Source: Bimastos eiseni (taxonomy: Eukaryota > Annelida > Clitellata > Crassiclitellata > Lumbricidae). Taken from it: 64,000 nt of DNA. Where the stretch lies: assembly GCA_959347315.1 (NCBI GenBank), contig OY365816.1, forward strand, positions 28,984,969 through 29,048,968, in the 5' to 3' direction. The first letter of the stretch is position 1. Every line of letters begins with the position of its first letter. Shown here in pieces: positions 1 through 10,995 of the stretch. A program made the position numbers and the translations under genes. The notes under the pieces are model-generated. The model did no database searches. It had not been told where the DNA came from and saw only the letters and a list, made by a program, of their open reading frames with translations.

Positions 1-4
1 TAAG

Positions 5-115
5 CGCAGCCACAGTTTGCACTCTGACAGTGTAAGTCCCAAGCCTGGAAAAAGGAGGAGGGCATTGCTAATGATCTTTGTTGTCACACAATGTCGATAA
101 GCTGCAACTACTACC
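5..115 (+). repeat. Dispersed repeat B (CAAGCCTGG...GGAGGAGGGC)
   Basis: Contains GCACTCTGACAGTG, AAGCCTGG, GGAGGAGGGC and GCTAATGATCTTTG in order. The same series recurs at 14251-14357, 30531-30628, 51786-51890 and, reversed, 15161-15240, with a degenerate copy near 14085-14180. About 105 bases long; no Pol III boxes or ORF seen. Confidence 0.6.
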
Positions 116-933
116 AACAAGTGCAACATATATAATTTTTCATCATCATACCCATTATCCATCAACCGCATCACCATGCAGTATCTGAGCATCATAATTT
201 TCCAACAATTTTATCGTCATCATCAACAACATCAATGTCGTCGTCTTCATCATCACCACCACCATCATCATCATTATCATCAACATCATAACTGTTAATA
301 TCATTACTAGATTGATGACAATTTCGGTAGCATAAGATTGCAATGAATTACCTTTTAGGCATCAAAAGATGTGCTGAAGGACTGGAATGGAACAAACAAA
401 TCAGTCGTTTAACACCATAATATTGTTCTGAGGTTTGGGTGGGTGGATGGTATGATGGGTGAGTGGGTAGGTGGATGAGTGTGGGTCAGTGGTTGGGTCA
501 GTGCTTGAATGGATGGATAAGTAGGGGTTGGCTGGGTCAGTGGATGGATTAATGACTGGATGAATATCCATGCTTCCTATTCTCAGCTTTCACTGCATAC
601 AACTTGTACCCCTTCATTTAATGTTTAGCTCTTAACAAACTAATTATGTCTTTTGTTTCTTGCCATATATATATATATATATATGCAATATATATATCTA
701 TAATTATTGTATAACCTTGCTCTAATGACTCTGTATCGGGTGTCTATGCTAGGGGCTCAGCCAACTCTTCTGTTCTCTCGTATTTTAGTTTTTTATATTT
801 TATTTATTGGTTGGATAATAATCAATCAAATTCTAACAGACTAACAGAAAGAAACTTGCTTCTTATGGCCCTCAGCAAATTACTTAAGTGGTTGAAACAG
901 ACCATAGTTTATGTATGGAGCAAAGATCAAAAG

Positions 934-1383
934 AGACAGACACACAGACAGACAGACAGACACACAAACAGACACACAGACAGACACACAGACAGACACA
1001 CAGACAGACACACAGACAGACACACAGACAGACACACAGACAGACACACAGACAGACACACAGACAGACACACAGACAGACACACAGACAGACACACAGA
1101 CAGACACACAGACAGACACACAGACACACAGACAGACACACAGACAGACACACAGACAGACACACAGACAGACACACAGACAGACACACAGACAGACACA
1201 CAGACAGACACACAGACAGACAGACACACAGACAGACAGACAGACACACAGACAGACAGACACACAGACAGACAGACACACAGACACACAGACACACAGA
1301 CAGACAGACACACAGACAGACAGACACACAGACACACAGACACACAGACACACAGACACACAGACAGACAGACACACAGACAA
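934..1383. repeat. Microsatellite (CAGACACA)n, about 450 bp
   Basis: Runs of CAGACACA, shifting to CAGACAGACACA and then CAGACA towards the right end. Every reading frame is open, so long apparent proteins here (HTDR or CVSV repeats) are artefacts. In the intron after ODF2 exon 3. Confidence 0.97.
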
Positions 1384-1448
1384 TCAGTTACACACAGGTT
1401 GCAATGTTACATCCAGCTTCCTTCCTACTTCATTGGGTTCTTTTCCAC

Positions 1449-2860
1449 GTTCTTCATTTCGTTCGGTTCTCGTTCCCTGTTCTCCAATCGCCTAACAGAT
1501 GCACTCAGGACCTCGTCCTTCTTCTCGACTTCCTTCTGCGACTTCTGAAGCGCCGCTTCGTTCTTCAGACTCCCGACTTCCCTCATCAGTTCGTCGATGG
1601 TGCGTTCATACTGTCGCACCTTGCTGAGAACGCGCTCCTCATCCTCCGTATCCAGGTCGCCCTCTATGTCTCCCTCTCCCTTCTTCAGCAGAAGGGAAGG
1701 AACGTCCGATTTAAGCGCTGGAACCTGAAATAGAGATCGTCAATCACAAGATTTATACAGCGCCCAGGAAAGGGAGTTTGCAGGAAGCGGCTGAATCGAA
1801 TGAGCTCCGTTAAAACTGAATCCAGATCAGGATTGAAACTGGGTCAGCTTTCAAAGGGGTCAGGGTCAAAAAGGGGTCAGGATTCAAAAGGGTCAGGAAC
1901 CACAGATGGTTAGAGTCAGACAGTTGGGTAAGATGGAAGGTGTTTAGATGTGGAACAAGTGATGGAAGTGAGGGAAAAGACGATGAAGGAGGATTTATCA
2001 TGAATCCGAAGATTTAATGTAAATTCAATAATTTAACATGAAATCCAATGATCTAATGCAAATCTAATAACTCAACGTAAATCCAATAATTTTACGTAAA
2101 TCTGATAATCTGACCTAAATCTGATAACTGAATCATGTAAATCTGATGATTTCATGTAAGTTTGGAGATGTAGTAACTATGACGACATAATCCAATGTAA
2201 AAAGGTTGCAAAGCAATGTAGAGATTGAAGAGCTACCATCCAGGCATATTTCGATCCCTTGGTGGACTTGGCCGGAGGCGGAATCCATGGACCGAGATGT
2301 TGTGGGCTGCGGCTCCGAGACCTCAGTCTTGCTGCAACATTACGTGGACCGGAGTTGACCGGAGGAGGAGGAAGAGCAGGTGGAGTAATTCCATCCACTG
2401 CCATCGTCGACTTATCCATCAGTTGACCTCTGTCGGCTTTACTCGAAGGTGGCTTTTAGAAAACGAGAATGAAGATTAATTCAGGAATTCTGTTGTAGGA
2501 AACTAGGTGACCTTGTGTTAAAAAACTAAGTGGCCCTGTTTTAAGAAAGTAGGTAGATCTGCTATAAGACACTATATATAGGTGACCCTGTTATAAGAAA
2601 ATAGGTGACCCTGTTTTAGCCTAAAACAGGGTCACCTACTTTCTATTATGACAGGGTCATCTAATTTCTTAAAACTTTTAAGAAGGTAGGTGACTCGTTC
2701 TAAGAAACTAGGTGATCCTCTTTTAAGAAAGTAAATGAGCCTGTTTTAAAAACTAGGCAACCCTGTGCAAAGAAACTAGCTTACCCTGTTACCCTGCAGT
2801 GTTTAGCAATTTTTAGCAATACACTATTGTTTCAGTTGCATCCTTTACTAAGCAGATGAT

Positions 2861-2909
<49 letters not shown>

Positions 2910-4240
2910 CCACCACCACCACCACCACCACCACCACCACCACCACCACCACCAACACCACCACCACCACCACCACCACCACCACCACCACCACCACCAC
3001 CACCACCACCACCACCACCACCACCACCACCACCACCACCACCACCACCACCACCACCACCACCACCACCACCACCACCACCACCACCACCACCACCACC
3101 ACCACCACCACCACCACCACCACCACCACCACCACCATCATCATGAACAATGATTTTATTAAGAGCAATAAAACTTTAATGAATGCCAACTTTTGCCTTC
3201 TTCTGCTTCCTAACATGAACATGAACTGGAGTCAAGTCATCAACGTGGATGTGTATAGGAGACGTTGGTCTTTGGGCCGAGACAGATTCCTAAAACAACA
3301 TCATCCCAAGGAGATGTGCATCAAGTTAACATGGTCATTTGCCATATCAGAGCAATTTTTTTGATATTTTTTCGGTTATTTTCGATTATTAGAGACACCG
3401 GATGTTTATGCCCTGTGGCCTACGTACGCGATTGTTATCGATCTATGGCATGCTGACTAAACCAATAGCTCTTTATATACATGTTGGACAGAAAAAATGC
3501 ATTTGCATTGGAGCCAGCCATTTCAAAATTTGCTTTCAAGGTTTTGGAAGAATCTAATAATTATGTTGTCGGTCACGCGTAGACAAAGCTGTTAACCTAC
3601 AATTCCGAGGTCCATGGTACAAGTACACCATTCAAACGGAACATTAATCTACTTGTTACTCTGTCTTAAAGTATTTACCTATTGTATACTGTTAGTAATT
3701 TATAGTGTGATACTGTCAGACCGAAGCCAAGGGCTGCACCCTTTAAAGTTCAGAGTGGCTGGTAAATCTATTTTCTGGACCATTATTAAGGTTAGTATTC
3801 TTCAGCAATAAAATTTATGTTTTTAGTATTTTTCAGTTTTAGGGTCAAAATAAATTGAATTGTTCATCAAAAGAGTATCAATCTTGGTCTTGTACCATCG
3901 GTCTTGATCTCGAACCATCGGTCTCGGACCACCCGGTCTCGATCTTGTACCTCTCGGTCTTGGTCTTGAGTTTTTGGTCTCACACCCATAACTGGTCTCC
4001 ACCCTATGTAAAATTAATTTTTTTGTGCCAGAAGTAAGACCGCTACGAACGTGAAATGATCTTGAAATGATTCTACTGATCGCCAACCAATGGGATCAAG
4101 GAGTAGGCCTACCGTAACGTAATCGAGTCTAATAAAATCAAATGACATATACAAGACGTAAATAAACACCGCAGCTTAGCAGCACTACATTGAATAATCT
4201 GAACCACCACTGTGAAGTCATTCAAAACGCTTACCTGCAT
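1449..4240 (-). CDS. ODF2: Outer dense fibre protein 2 (ODF2/cenexin)-like, N-terminal exons, partial
   Basis: Coiled-coil protein of sperm-tail outer dense fibres and of centriole distal appendages. Three coding exons are modelled: 4235-4240 (only ATG-CAG, then a strong GTAAGC donor), 2237-2452 and 1449-1724, all joined in phase 0, giving about 166 residues; the rest lies left of the window. Exon 2 is Pro/Arg/Ser-rich and holds PWIPPPAKSTKG, resembling the PWMPPGKSS stretch of vertebrate ODF2. Exon 3 has an acidic run (DLDTEDEE) followed by YERTIDELMREVGSLKNE, matching the vertebrate start of the coiled coil (YDKKIDSLMNAVGCLKSE) in the same order and spacing. The donor at 1449/1448 (AAC|GTGGAA) is weak and may be wrong. 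The start is inferred from phase; an alternative start is the ATG at 2419. The family call rests on two short blocks, so another long coiled-coil protein is possible but less likely. Confidence 0.72.
2490..2800. repeat. Degenerate 25 bp minisatellite with one inverted unit
   Basis: Repeats of the type AACTAGGTGACCCTGTTTTAAG, with one unit flipped, creating a palindrome at 2602-2638 (18 bp arms, one-base centre). In ODF2 intron 1. Confidence 0.8.
2857..3144. repeat. Compound microsatellite (ATC)n(ACC)n, about 290 bp
   Basis: About 15 ATC triplets, then some 75 ACC triplets with one AAC interruption near 2954, then three ATC. The open frames (poly-Ser/Pro, poly-Val/Met) are artefacts. It sits in ODF2 intron 1. 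Confidence 0.97.
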
Positions 4241-4300
4241 GTTGAAGTACGAAATGGTGTTTAAAGCTTCGAAATCGTCTGATTTAAAAATCAATGAACG

Positions 4301-4600
4301 TTGTCGAGGTACGGCTACCGTTGCCTATGACGCTCTCACGCTTCAATACCGGGAATCACCAAACACCGTCAAGGATCTAATCCTGAGAGAAGATTATCCT
4401 CACACCGTAACACATCTAATCCAAGGTGTTTCTATATTCGCTCTTTCATTTTTAGCATTTAGGACTGACTTTGGAAGATATATGCCCTGCAAGTTGAATC
4501 ATGTTTACGAATATAACGGAAACACTGTATCACATGCAGCGACAGTAGTTATTGCGTCATGTCACGTCTCTCTCTTTCTCTGACTGTCTGTCTGTCTGTC

Positions 4601-4664
<64 letters not shown>

Positions 4665-6085
4665 AATAAAACTCATGTTGAGGCGCTGCCAGTGTGAATG
4701 TAAGTGCTGAGGCTGTGAGAAATAAATTTAAAAAAATTACAAATGGCCCAAATTTGTCACTTAGCTAAAGAACACAGATCTGATCTTCCTGGTCCTATTT
4801 TGGAAATATTAAATACATTAATTATACTTTTATAATCTTTTTAAAACATAGCCAGGAATAAAAACAACAAGCACTTCTTCGCAAAACCCTGGTATTTTTA
4901 CGGCCCTGGATCCCAATTAATGAGTAAAAGACGTAATGTTGTTGAGTTGAATCATGATTTATTTTATCTGTGACATGCGCAGTCGCTCAGGAAGTCGCAT
5001 GTGAACCAAAGACCATCGATGGCTTCATGACGGAATAGGTGGCTCGTAATTACGGATTTTTTGCAATTGACCTCCATTTAACTCAAGATTTTTAAATAAA
5101 AGTTTCTCGTATCTCGTGTCCTGCTTTCATCGACTCTTGTATGGAAATGCACGTCTTGTATAATATGGCCTTATCTCATCTGATGTAATACGTCTGGGGC
5201 GGTCGGTCGTAGTATTACCACGGTGGGTGGTGGGAGTTTGTGTCGTGATCCATTTGGAAATCGTAAGCGATCTATTTGGAACAGTGGATAACAGAGGTTC
5301 AGAACAAATTAAATCCCCGAGGCGTGTGTGGAAGCACGTCTTGAGCAGCTTTACCGATGAACTTGGAGGGTGTGTATAAAGTCATTTATTATCGCTCAAG
5401 ATATGCGATCGTGTGTTTGTGGAGAACTAGATTTACAGGGTATTAGACGTCTTGATTAAGTACTTGGATTGTTGCTGGTGTGGTTAGGCGTCTTTCTAGT
5501 TATGAATGACACTTTCAAGAATGAGATTTTCTGCCTGAGTGACTCTTTAATGCAAATACGAATGGAGTGAAATAGATTTTGTGAAGCACCCTTGTTTTTT
5601 TCAAAATATTTCTGTATTACACATCAAAGCATTTTCCTATACAATAGTAAGCTCACTAGACAGGAAAGACAAAACAACAGACTGTTTAATTTTCATTGAT
5701 TTTCTTGAGCATGTAACTCGTCCATCCATTTACGAAAATTGTATGATGTACTTGAATGCTATCAAAATTTGCAAGTGCAGTAGATTATAAAAACGAATAT
5801 TTTTAGTTGCAATTTGAATAATAATAAGACCGTAACTGTTTATATAGCCGGAATGAATGACGAAGATCACTGAATACGGTGCAGTACATGAGCTCAAAGA
5901 GTCAACGACAGTCACTTGATGGTTTAAAAAGATAGGTCTTGAAATGGTGTTTGGTGATACTGCAGAGTGGGGCTATTGAAGTCTCAGTTTGCCATAGAAC
6001 TCTAAATGACTTTTTATGAGAGCTGCACCGATAACACTTCATGATTTATAAATCGATTGCTTCAGGTTCGACCAACGGACTTGGA
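4301..6085. other. Divergent intergenic region, ODF2/POLR3E
   Basis: Between the two opposed start sites. It should hold both promoters and 5' UTRs. I see no TATA box I would trust; there is a TC microsatellite, a LINE-tail-like AGGCGCTGCCAGTGTG near 4680, and otherwise unremarkable AT-rich DNA. An acceptor-like GCTTCAG at 6059-6065 hints at a non-coding first exon of POLR3E. Confidence 0.5.
4583..4668. repeat. (TCTG)n/(TC)n microsatellite
   Basis: Several CTGT units pass into a long TC run ending at TTTCTCAATAAA. It lies in the ODF2-POLR3E intergenic region. Confidence 0.95.
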
Positions 6086-9000
6086 ATGGCGGAGACGGAA
6101 GAAGAGGATGATCCGGTCGTACAGGAGTTTGATGTCTATCTCTCAAAGCAGCTAACGGATGGTCTCCTCGTCTTCAACTACCCCGTGCGTCTGGCCAAGC
6201 TCCCCTACGACGACGTCCCTCACTTGGGCGCCAAGATGAAACCGGTCCAGCAGAAGGTGGAAATCGAGCTGGCAATTGACACCCGCTGCTCGAACTACTC
6301 GCATAGCCACGGGGAGCAGATTGCGACGAACGTTGAAGGCTCGAAAGCGGGGGCCAGCGTGGGCGGCCAGTTCCCGAACGGCGTGCTGGAGACTCAGACA
6401 CTGACGTCGTCGACAGCCGCGGACAGGCCACGCAATCATGCAGTGGGAGCGTTCCGCAATGGCGAGCTCCACCTGACCCCGATCAGGGGGATCGTCGAGA
6501 TGCGGCCCAGCCTCCCGTACCTCGACCAGGCGGATGCGTCGAACGTGAAATGCAAGGCCGAGGCAGACGATGACGATGAGGAGGAGGCCAAGCTGGTGAG
6601 GCCGCGGATGATGGCTCACGAGTCGGACGAGGCCAGGGCCAAACGCCTGGCCTCGTACGAGTTCCTGCGCCGACAGCTGGAGGACGAAGGCTGGGTGAAG
6701 ATGCGACACCGTGGCATCCAGCACGATGCTGCCGGTCGCAGCCGCGAGCGACTCTTCGCTGAGCTGAGCAACCCGCTCGGGGAGTTCTACATGTCGGCCG
6801 CTGAGTACGGAGAACGCCTGATGGCCGCGAGGGACACAGAGAAGGCCGCTCTAGCCGGCTCATTTTCACTGACGGGTTTAAAGTCGCTACCACTGCTTGA
6901 TCAGGTGACTGCTGTGCTTACTCGTGCGTGTGTGATTAAGTTTGAGAAGCTCATGTCACTGCTCCCCAAGGGTACGAACGGGGCGAGTGCAGTCCAATAC
7001 CTGCAGCAGGTGGCCGTGCTCATCAACGGGTGCTGGGTCGTCAAGAGCGAGGTCCTGTACCCGAAGAATCGGTGCAGCGCTTATGGAGGGGTGGCATCGG
7101 AGAAGGTGTGCCGGGTCCGGGACTACGTGCTGTGGAAGTTCTCGCGGAACGAGCCCGTGTCTAGAAGTGAGCTGGATGCACTGGGAAAGCTTCCGCTGGA
7201 GGACGAGTCTGGCGTTCTCCGGACTCTGGCGAGGCCCGACCGGTCGAGGAACGGAGCGGACTGGATCTTTGCCCTTGAGACGGATCAAGACTTCGTTCGA
7301 CTGTATCCGGAAGTTGTTGCGCGCCAGAGTTATCTGTGGGAGGCGAAGAGTAGAACTTTTGCAGGAATGGTCAACTCCGATCTCCATGGAGCCCTGTCGC
7401 CGAGGTCACGAAGAAGTTCAGGGAAGGGTCGGAAGATTTTGGAGGGCGAGCGAATGATCACGGATCAGAACGAAACAGGTATGATCAGCGGATTGCAGTT
7501 CGTTGACTTCTTATATGTTCGCATATTTTTAGCTGTGTTTAGTTGTCGAAGTGGATAGTTAAAGAGGATGGTTATGATCTCAAGATATCTACGCAACCCC
7601 AAAAATCGAATGCTCAGTCAGAAAAAGTCGATACTCTTCTTCCGTTTTAGCATTTAGAATTCTTCTCAGTCTTAAGCAACTTTTAAATCAAAGGTGCTTT
7701 GCTCCTTGGCAACATTCGCATCTCTAAGTGGAGTGTCTTTCAGGTGGAAGGGCCAATAACCGAGAAGGCGTGTTGCTGCTTGGTCGAGTTGCTAGGCAGA
7801 TAGGTTCAAGATCTGAGGCAGGCAGTCGATCAGACGACGCAGTGGATGGTGCTTAGAATTGAAGCTGAGATAGTTAAGGGGTTGAACTCTCTGTCTTAAT
7901 GGATGGATCTTAACACCAATCCGTAGCAGTGGGTTTAGTCTCCATATCAGATCGTGTGGATTCGTCCTACCACCCAAAGATGATTGGAAGATGATAGAAA
8001 TTGAAACCGAACAAGGCCTATCTTGTTGGAGTGCAAACTAATGAAGACTCGTTAACTTCATAAGCTCACCTAGTTTGAATGAATTGAACTAGAAAACTAT
8101 TGTTATTATCTGGGGGGCATAGAATAATGGATGATACAATGGGGCACAAAGCTTAGAAACTGAGTTCAATTCCCATATCCCTCGTTGGCATGACTAGTCC
8201 TTCTTTCACTAGGTGGTGGCATTGGTTAAATCAGATTATCACGTATTGTCAGCCATCTCGTTTCTAAGTTTAGTTAAATTAGTTCCATTACTAGTTTGCA
8301 CAGACTGGCAGAAGGATGTACAAATTACATATAGGTAGTTGACTGTTTACTTTTAGTTTATGTATTTAATTTACTGAACTGAAACTTTACTCATATTTGA
8401 AATATTTTAATTTGTTGGTAGACCAATTTTTTACACTATTCATATTCGGCTGAATAGTTGGTCCAATTATTCGTATTCGGCTGAATAGTGAAAATCAGCA
8501 ATTCGGTACAGCCCTAGTCAGTAGTACATCAATATTTCCAAGAATTTTTTCAATAATGCGTCATTCTCTGCATCAATTTCAGACGTCGACCGCCATTCTA
8601 ACGCGATGGCGCATGGGTCAAAGGTCATGAGCTCTGGAAAGCGACCTCACGAGGTCGAGGTGTTTGACGTAGATGATCTCATCAATGAAGTAGTTGCTCA
8701 CGACTCGAAAAGGCCAAAGTTAGATCCGAACGAAACAGGTAGAACGGATTGTCTCTTTGTTAACGCTTTGTTTGTTATCTGTTTATAGAGTTTTTATATT
8801 GTTTCGAAGGGCTCCTCTATTAGGGTGAACCTTTCATAAGCGCTGCTCAAGTTTGTTGTGTTCAGTCAGATAACAAATGAATTATTGAAATAAAGGTTTT
8901 ATAGTTGCAGATATGCATTACATGATTACGAAATTGCTAAAAACGAATGTATTCTATGGTTGTAAAGTAGTTGCTGCACCTTCATTCAGTGCATAATCTG

Positions 9001-10331
9001 ACATTAATGAAGCACTACTTCAAGAATGAAGAATTCTCTGGAGCAGTACATTTTTTGGCCATTTGAAACCTTACCTTTTCGTCCGGACTGGAGTTGGAGC
9101 GCTTTGAGCAGTTAAACAAGTTAAAGTAAAAACATGGGTTTTTCGGGACCCTCTTTTATCTGGTAGATGGCGCAATCGTTCTATTTCCTTAAGACATTTT
9201 TGATTAAATATGATTGATGCTGTAAACTTGCTGGAGTGGAGCTCGTCAAGGAGGACTCATTCGCGTAGTTAGGCGATATTTAATCTTTTGGATTTTTGTC
9301 ATTTTTTTTCTAAATTTTTAAGTAATGTCCGTAAAAATTTGATACATTGCATTGTCATGCAAGCCTGAAATGTGTGCAAAATTTCAGCTCTGTAGGTCAA
9401 CGGGAACATAGACCTACCGAAAAAAGAGTTGAAAGAACTCCGATGATCCAAACATTCATGACAAACTTTACACAAGTCAAGTTAAAAAAACAGGGTAAAA
9501 AGCCATAAAATTTTTGTATGAATCATTGAATGATAAAAACCAAACCACTTTTGACCCAAAGCAGAGAAATTACTGTCGAATAATGCAGACTTTGGGCGCC
9601 TGAAAGATTGTCGAAGGGACAAGCCAAGGAGATTGTTTAGTTGTCAAATTTATATAGCGCCCTTTCAAGGTAACTCCTCAAAACCACTCCCAACTCCAGC
9701 CTGGAAAAAAAGGTAAGTTTTCATGTGGCCATAAATGTACCACTACAATTTTTAAGGAACAGACTTAATTTTTGCCAAATTACTCCTCCATGGTTATTTT
9801 TCCTCAGATGAACTTCCCGTTCCCGTGTCCCGCATCAAAACGGAGCCACACCGGGACGTCGACTGCGTTGTCCCGTCAGCGGAACTGCGCGAGGCGCTGA
9901 TGACATTCGTCCAGAGACAACTGCACGAAGTGACCGTCCTCTGGCCGAGCATGCTCCGCCTACGCCTCCAGAAGCACCTCACCGGCCTCTCTCCGGGACA
10001 TGTCCTCGGCCGGGGCGGAATCTCCGACCCCGCCCTCGAACGATCCCTCGTCGAGGCTGGCGGCCTCCGAGTCGCGTCGTCCTCCACGGCCGACGGGGAA
10101 CCGGTCTATGTTCTTCCGCGACGCGACGACGGACGCGACGGAGTCCGAGCGGCCATCTTGGAGCTGCTAAACGGGAAGTCGTCACTCAAGATTGGATCGC
10201 TGCGCAAGAAGGTGACGGATGGAAATGGAGTCTCGCTCAACGATAATGAACTGAAGAAAGTGCTGAAGGAGTTCTGTGAGACGCGCGGGGGATGCTGGCA
10301 CCTACGCGGCACAATCGGAACGGAACATTAG
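6086..10331 (+). CDS. POLR3E: DNA-directed RNA polymerase III subunit RPC5
   Basis: RPC5 is a Pol III-specific subunit that pairs with RPC4 and supports initiation and termination on tRNA, 5S and other small RNA genes in the nucleus. Three coding exons: 6086-7478, 8583-8738 and 9808-10331, phase 1 at both junctions, 690 aa (human 708). The N-terminus EEEDDPVVQEFDVYLSK is close to the vertebrate EEDDPVVQEIDVYL. Other family blocks are QQKVEIELAIDT, GELHLTP, PYLDQADA and NGCWVVKSEVLYPK in exon 1, and SRIKTEPH, then the winged-helix C-terminus ending near GGCWHLRGT, in exon 3. Exon 2 (DVDDLINEVV) is the acidic, poorly conserved linker. I start at 6086 because homology begins there; an in-frame ATG at 6041 adds 15 residues, but a possible acceptor (GCTTCAG) ends at 6065. 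Exon 1 is GC-rich against AT-rich introns. Confidence 0.94.
7680..8010 (-). mobile_element. LINE-like internal fragment in POLR3E intron 1
   Basis: Shares GGTGGAAGGGCCAATAACCG and the nearby CATCTCTAAG-GGAGTGT block with 55480-55570, without the TATATAGCGCC tail. It extends to about 8010 through sequence I cannot match elsewhere in the window. Confidence 0.4.
8395..8516 (-). mobile_element. Fragment with a hAT-like end
   Basis: Read from 8516 downwards the sequence begins TAGGGCTGTACCGAATT, like one end of many hAT elements, and contains two copies of an ATTCGGCTGAATAG block about 31 bases apart. No partner end was found, so it is probably a solo fragment in POLR3E intron 1. Confidence 0.35.
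9644..9716 (-). repeat. Short LINE-tail copy (TTTATATAGCGCC family)
   Basis: One of many short copies of the tail TTTATATAGCGCC...CTACTCAGAGGCGCT. Others are at 13885-13926, 14992-15062, 21003-21030, 24783-24850, 29838-29885, 46171-46240, 46612-46650, 51592-51645, 53690-53775 and 58433-58510. Each lacks coding sequence. Confidence 0.6.
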
Positions 10332-10359
10332 CACAGGCCTTGTGTGTCGATGACTTGAG

Positions 10360-10365
10360 AATAAA
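10360..10365 (+). terminator. Polyadenylation signal AATAAA of POLR3E
   Basis: Canonical AATAAA 29 bases after the TAG stop, followed by a GT-rich stretch (TTGTGTGCC) of the kind that serves as a downstream element. This implies an unusually short 3' UTR. Confidence 0.65.
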
Positions 10366-10783
10366 TTGTGTGCCATATTTCTGTCGTCAAGCGGCAAAAG
10401 GAAGCAAGCGACTCCCTTTTGAGGGGGTCTACATCAAGGTCTCTGTGTAAGGTGGGGGATACCTGTACACTCATTCAAACGTGTAGTGATGGTAAAAGGA
10501 TCTCACAATCAATTATTTAAACAACAGCGGGTTTGCGACCATACAGTCACTAATTAATAGACTGTTCATAGCCTTTAATACACCCTCAAGGGCTTTTAAG
10601 GAAATATATTGGCAGGTGATAGCTCAAGGGAATCAACATCAGTGGAAATCACTTGCTTCCTTTTGTTGCTGCGAGGCGAAGTAGTTAGAGATTTTTCTGA
10701 AGATTATCCATCTAGTGTCGTTATCATGATGTAAAAACGTTAACTGCCTTGAACATCGTTTTTCAGTATGTCGGGGTTTTGGG

Positions 10784-10995
10784 GTCGACGGTAGTCTAGC
10801 GGCTAGCATATTATACTGTAGGGCAAGATGTCAAATCCCCACAAAGGGCAGACTCTAGTTCCATAAGGTTACCACTCCCACTTGCAATCCTAGTGCCAAC
10901 TAGGTCAGTGGTAGGAGCGTGCAGCGATGGAGAAGACCATGTATGGGGATATTGTAGCTCCTGTATGACCTATGCACAGAAGCAACATATTTGAG
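10784..10995 (+). mobile_element. tRNA-derived SINE-like copy
   Basis: GGTAGTCTAGCGGCTAGCAT resembles a Pol III A box of a tRNA-type promoter, and TGTCAAATCCCC about 40 bases on resembles a B box. The following GTGCCAACTAGGTCAGTGG is a SINE-like body. It lies 3' of POLR3E. No intact cloverleaf, so it is not a functional tRNA gene. Confidence 0.5.

Noticed and set aside
811..1733. Several long open frames on both strands rich in H-T-D-R or C-V-S-V.
   Set aside because: They are translations of the CAGACACA microsatellite, whose period lacks stop codons in every frame.
2848..3222. Poly-Val/poly-Met and poly-Ser/poly-Pro open frames.
   Set aside because: Products of the ATC/ACC triplet repeat; no splice or start context.
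4212..4583. A 123-codon plus-strand open frame in the ODF2/POLR3E gap.
   Set aside because: No similarity; the opposite strand has a strong donor at 4235 that fits an ODF2 first exon.
6041..6085. Earlier in-frame ATG for POLR3E.
   Set aside because: Homology begins at 6086 and an acceptor-like GCTTCAG lies between the two, so 6041 may be intronic.
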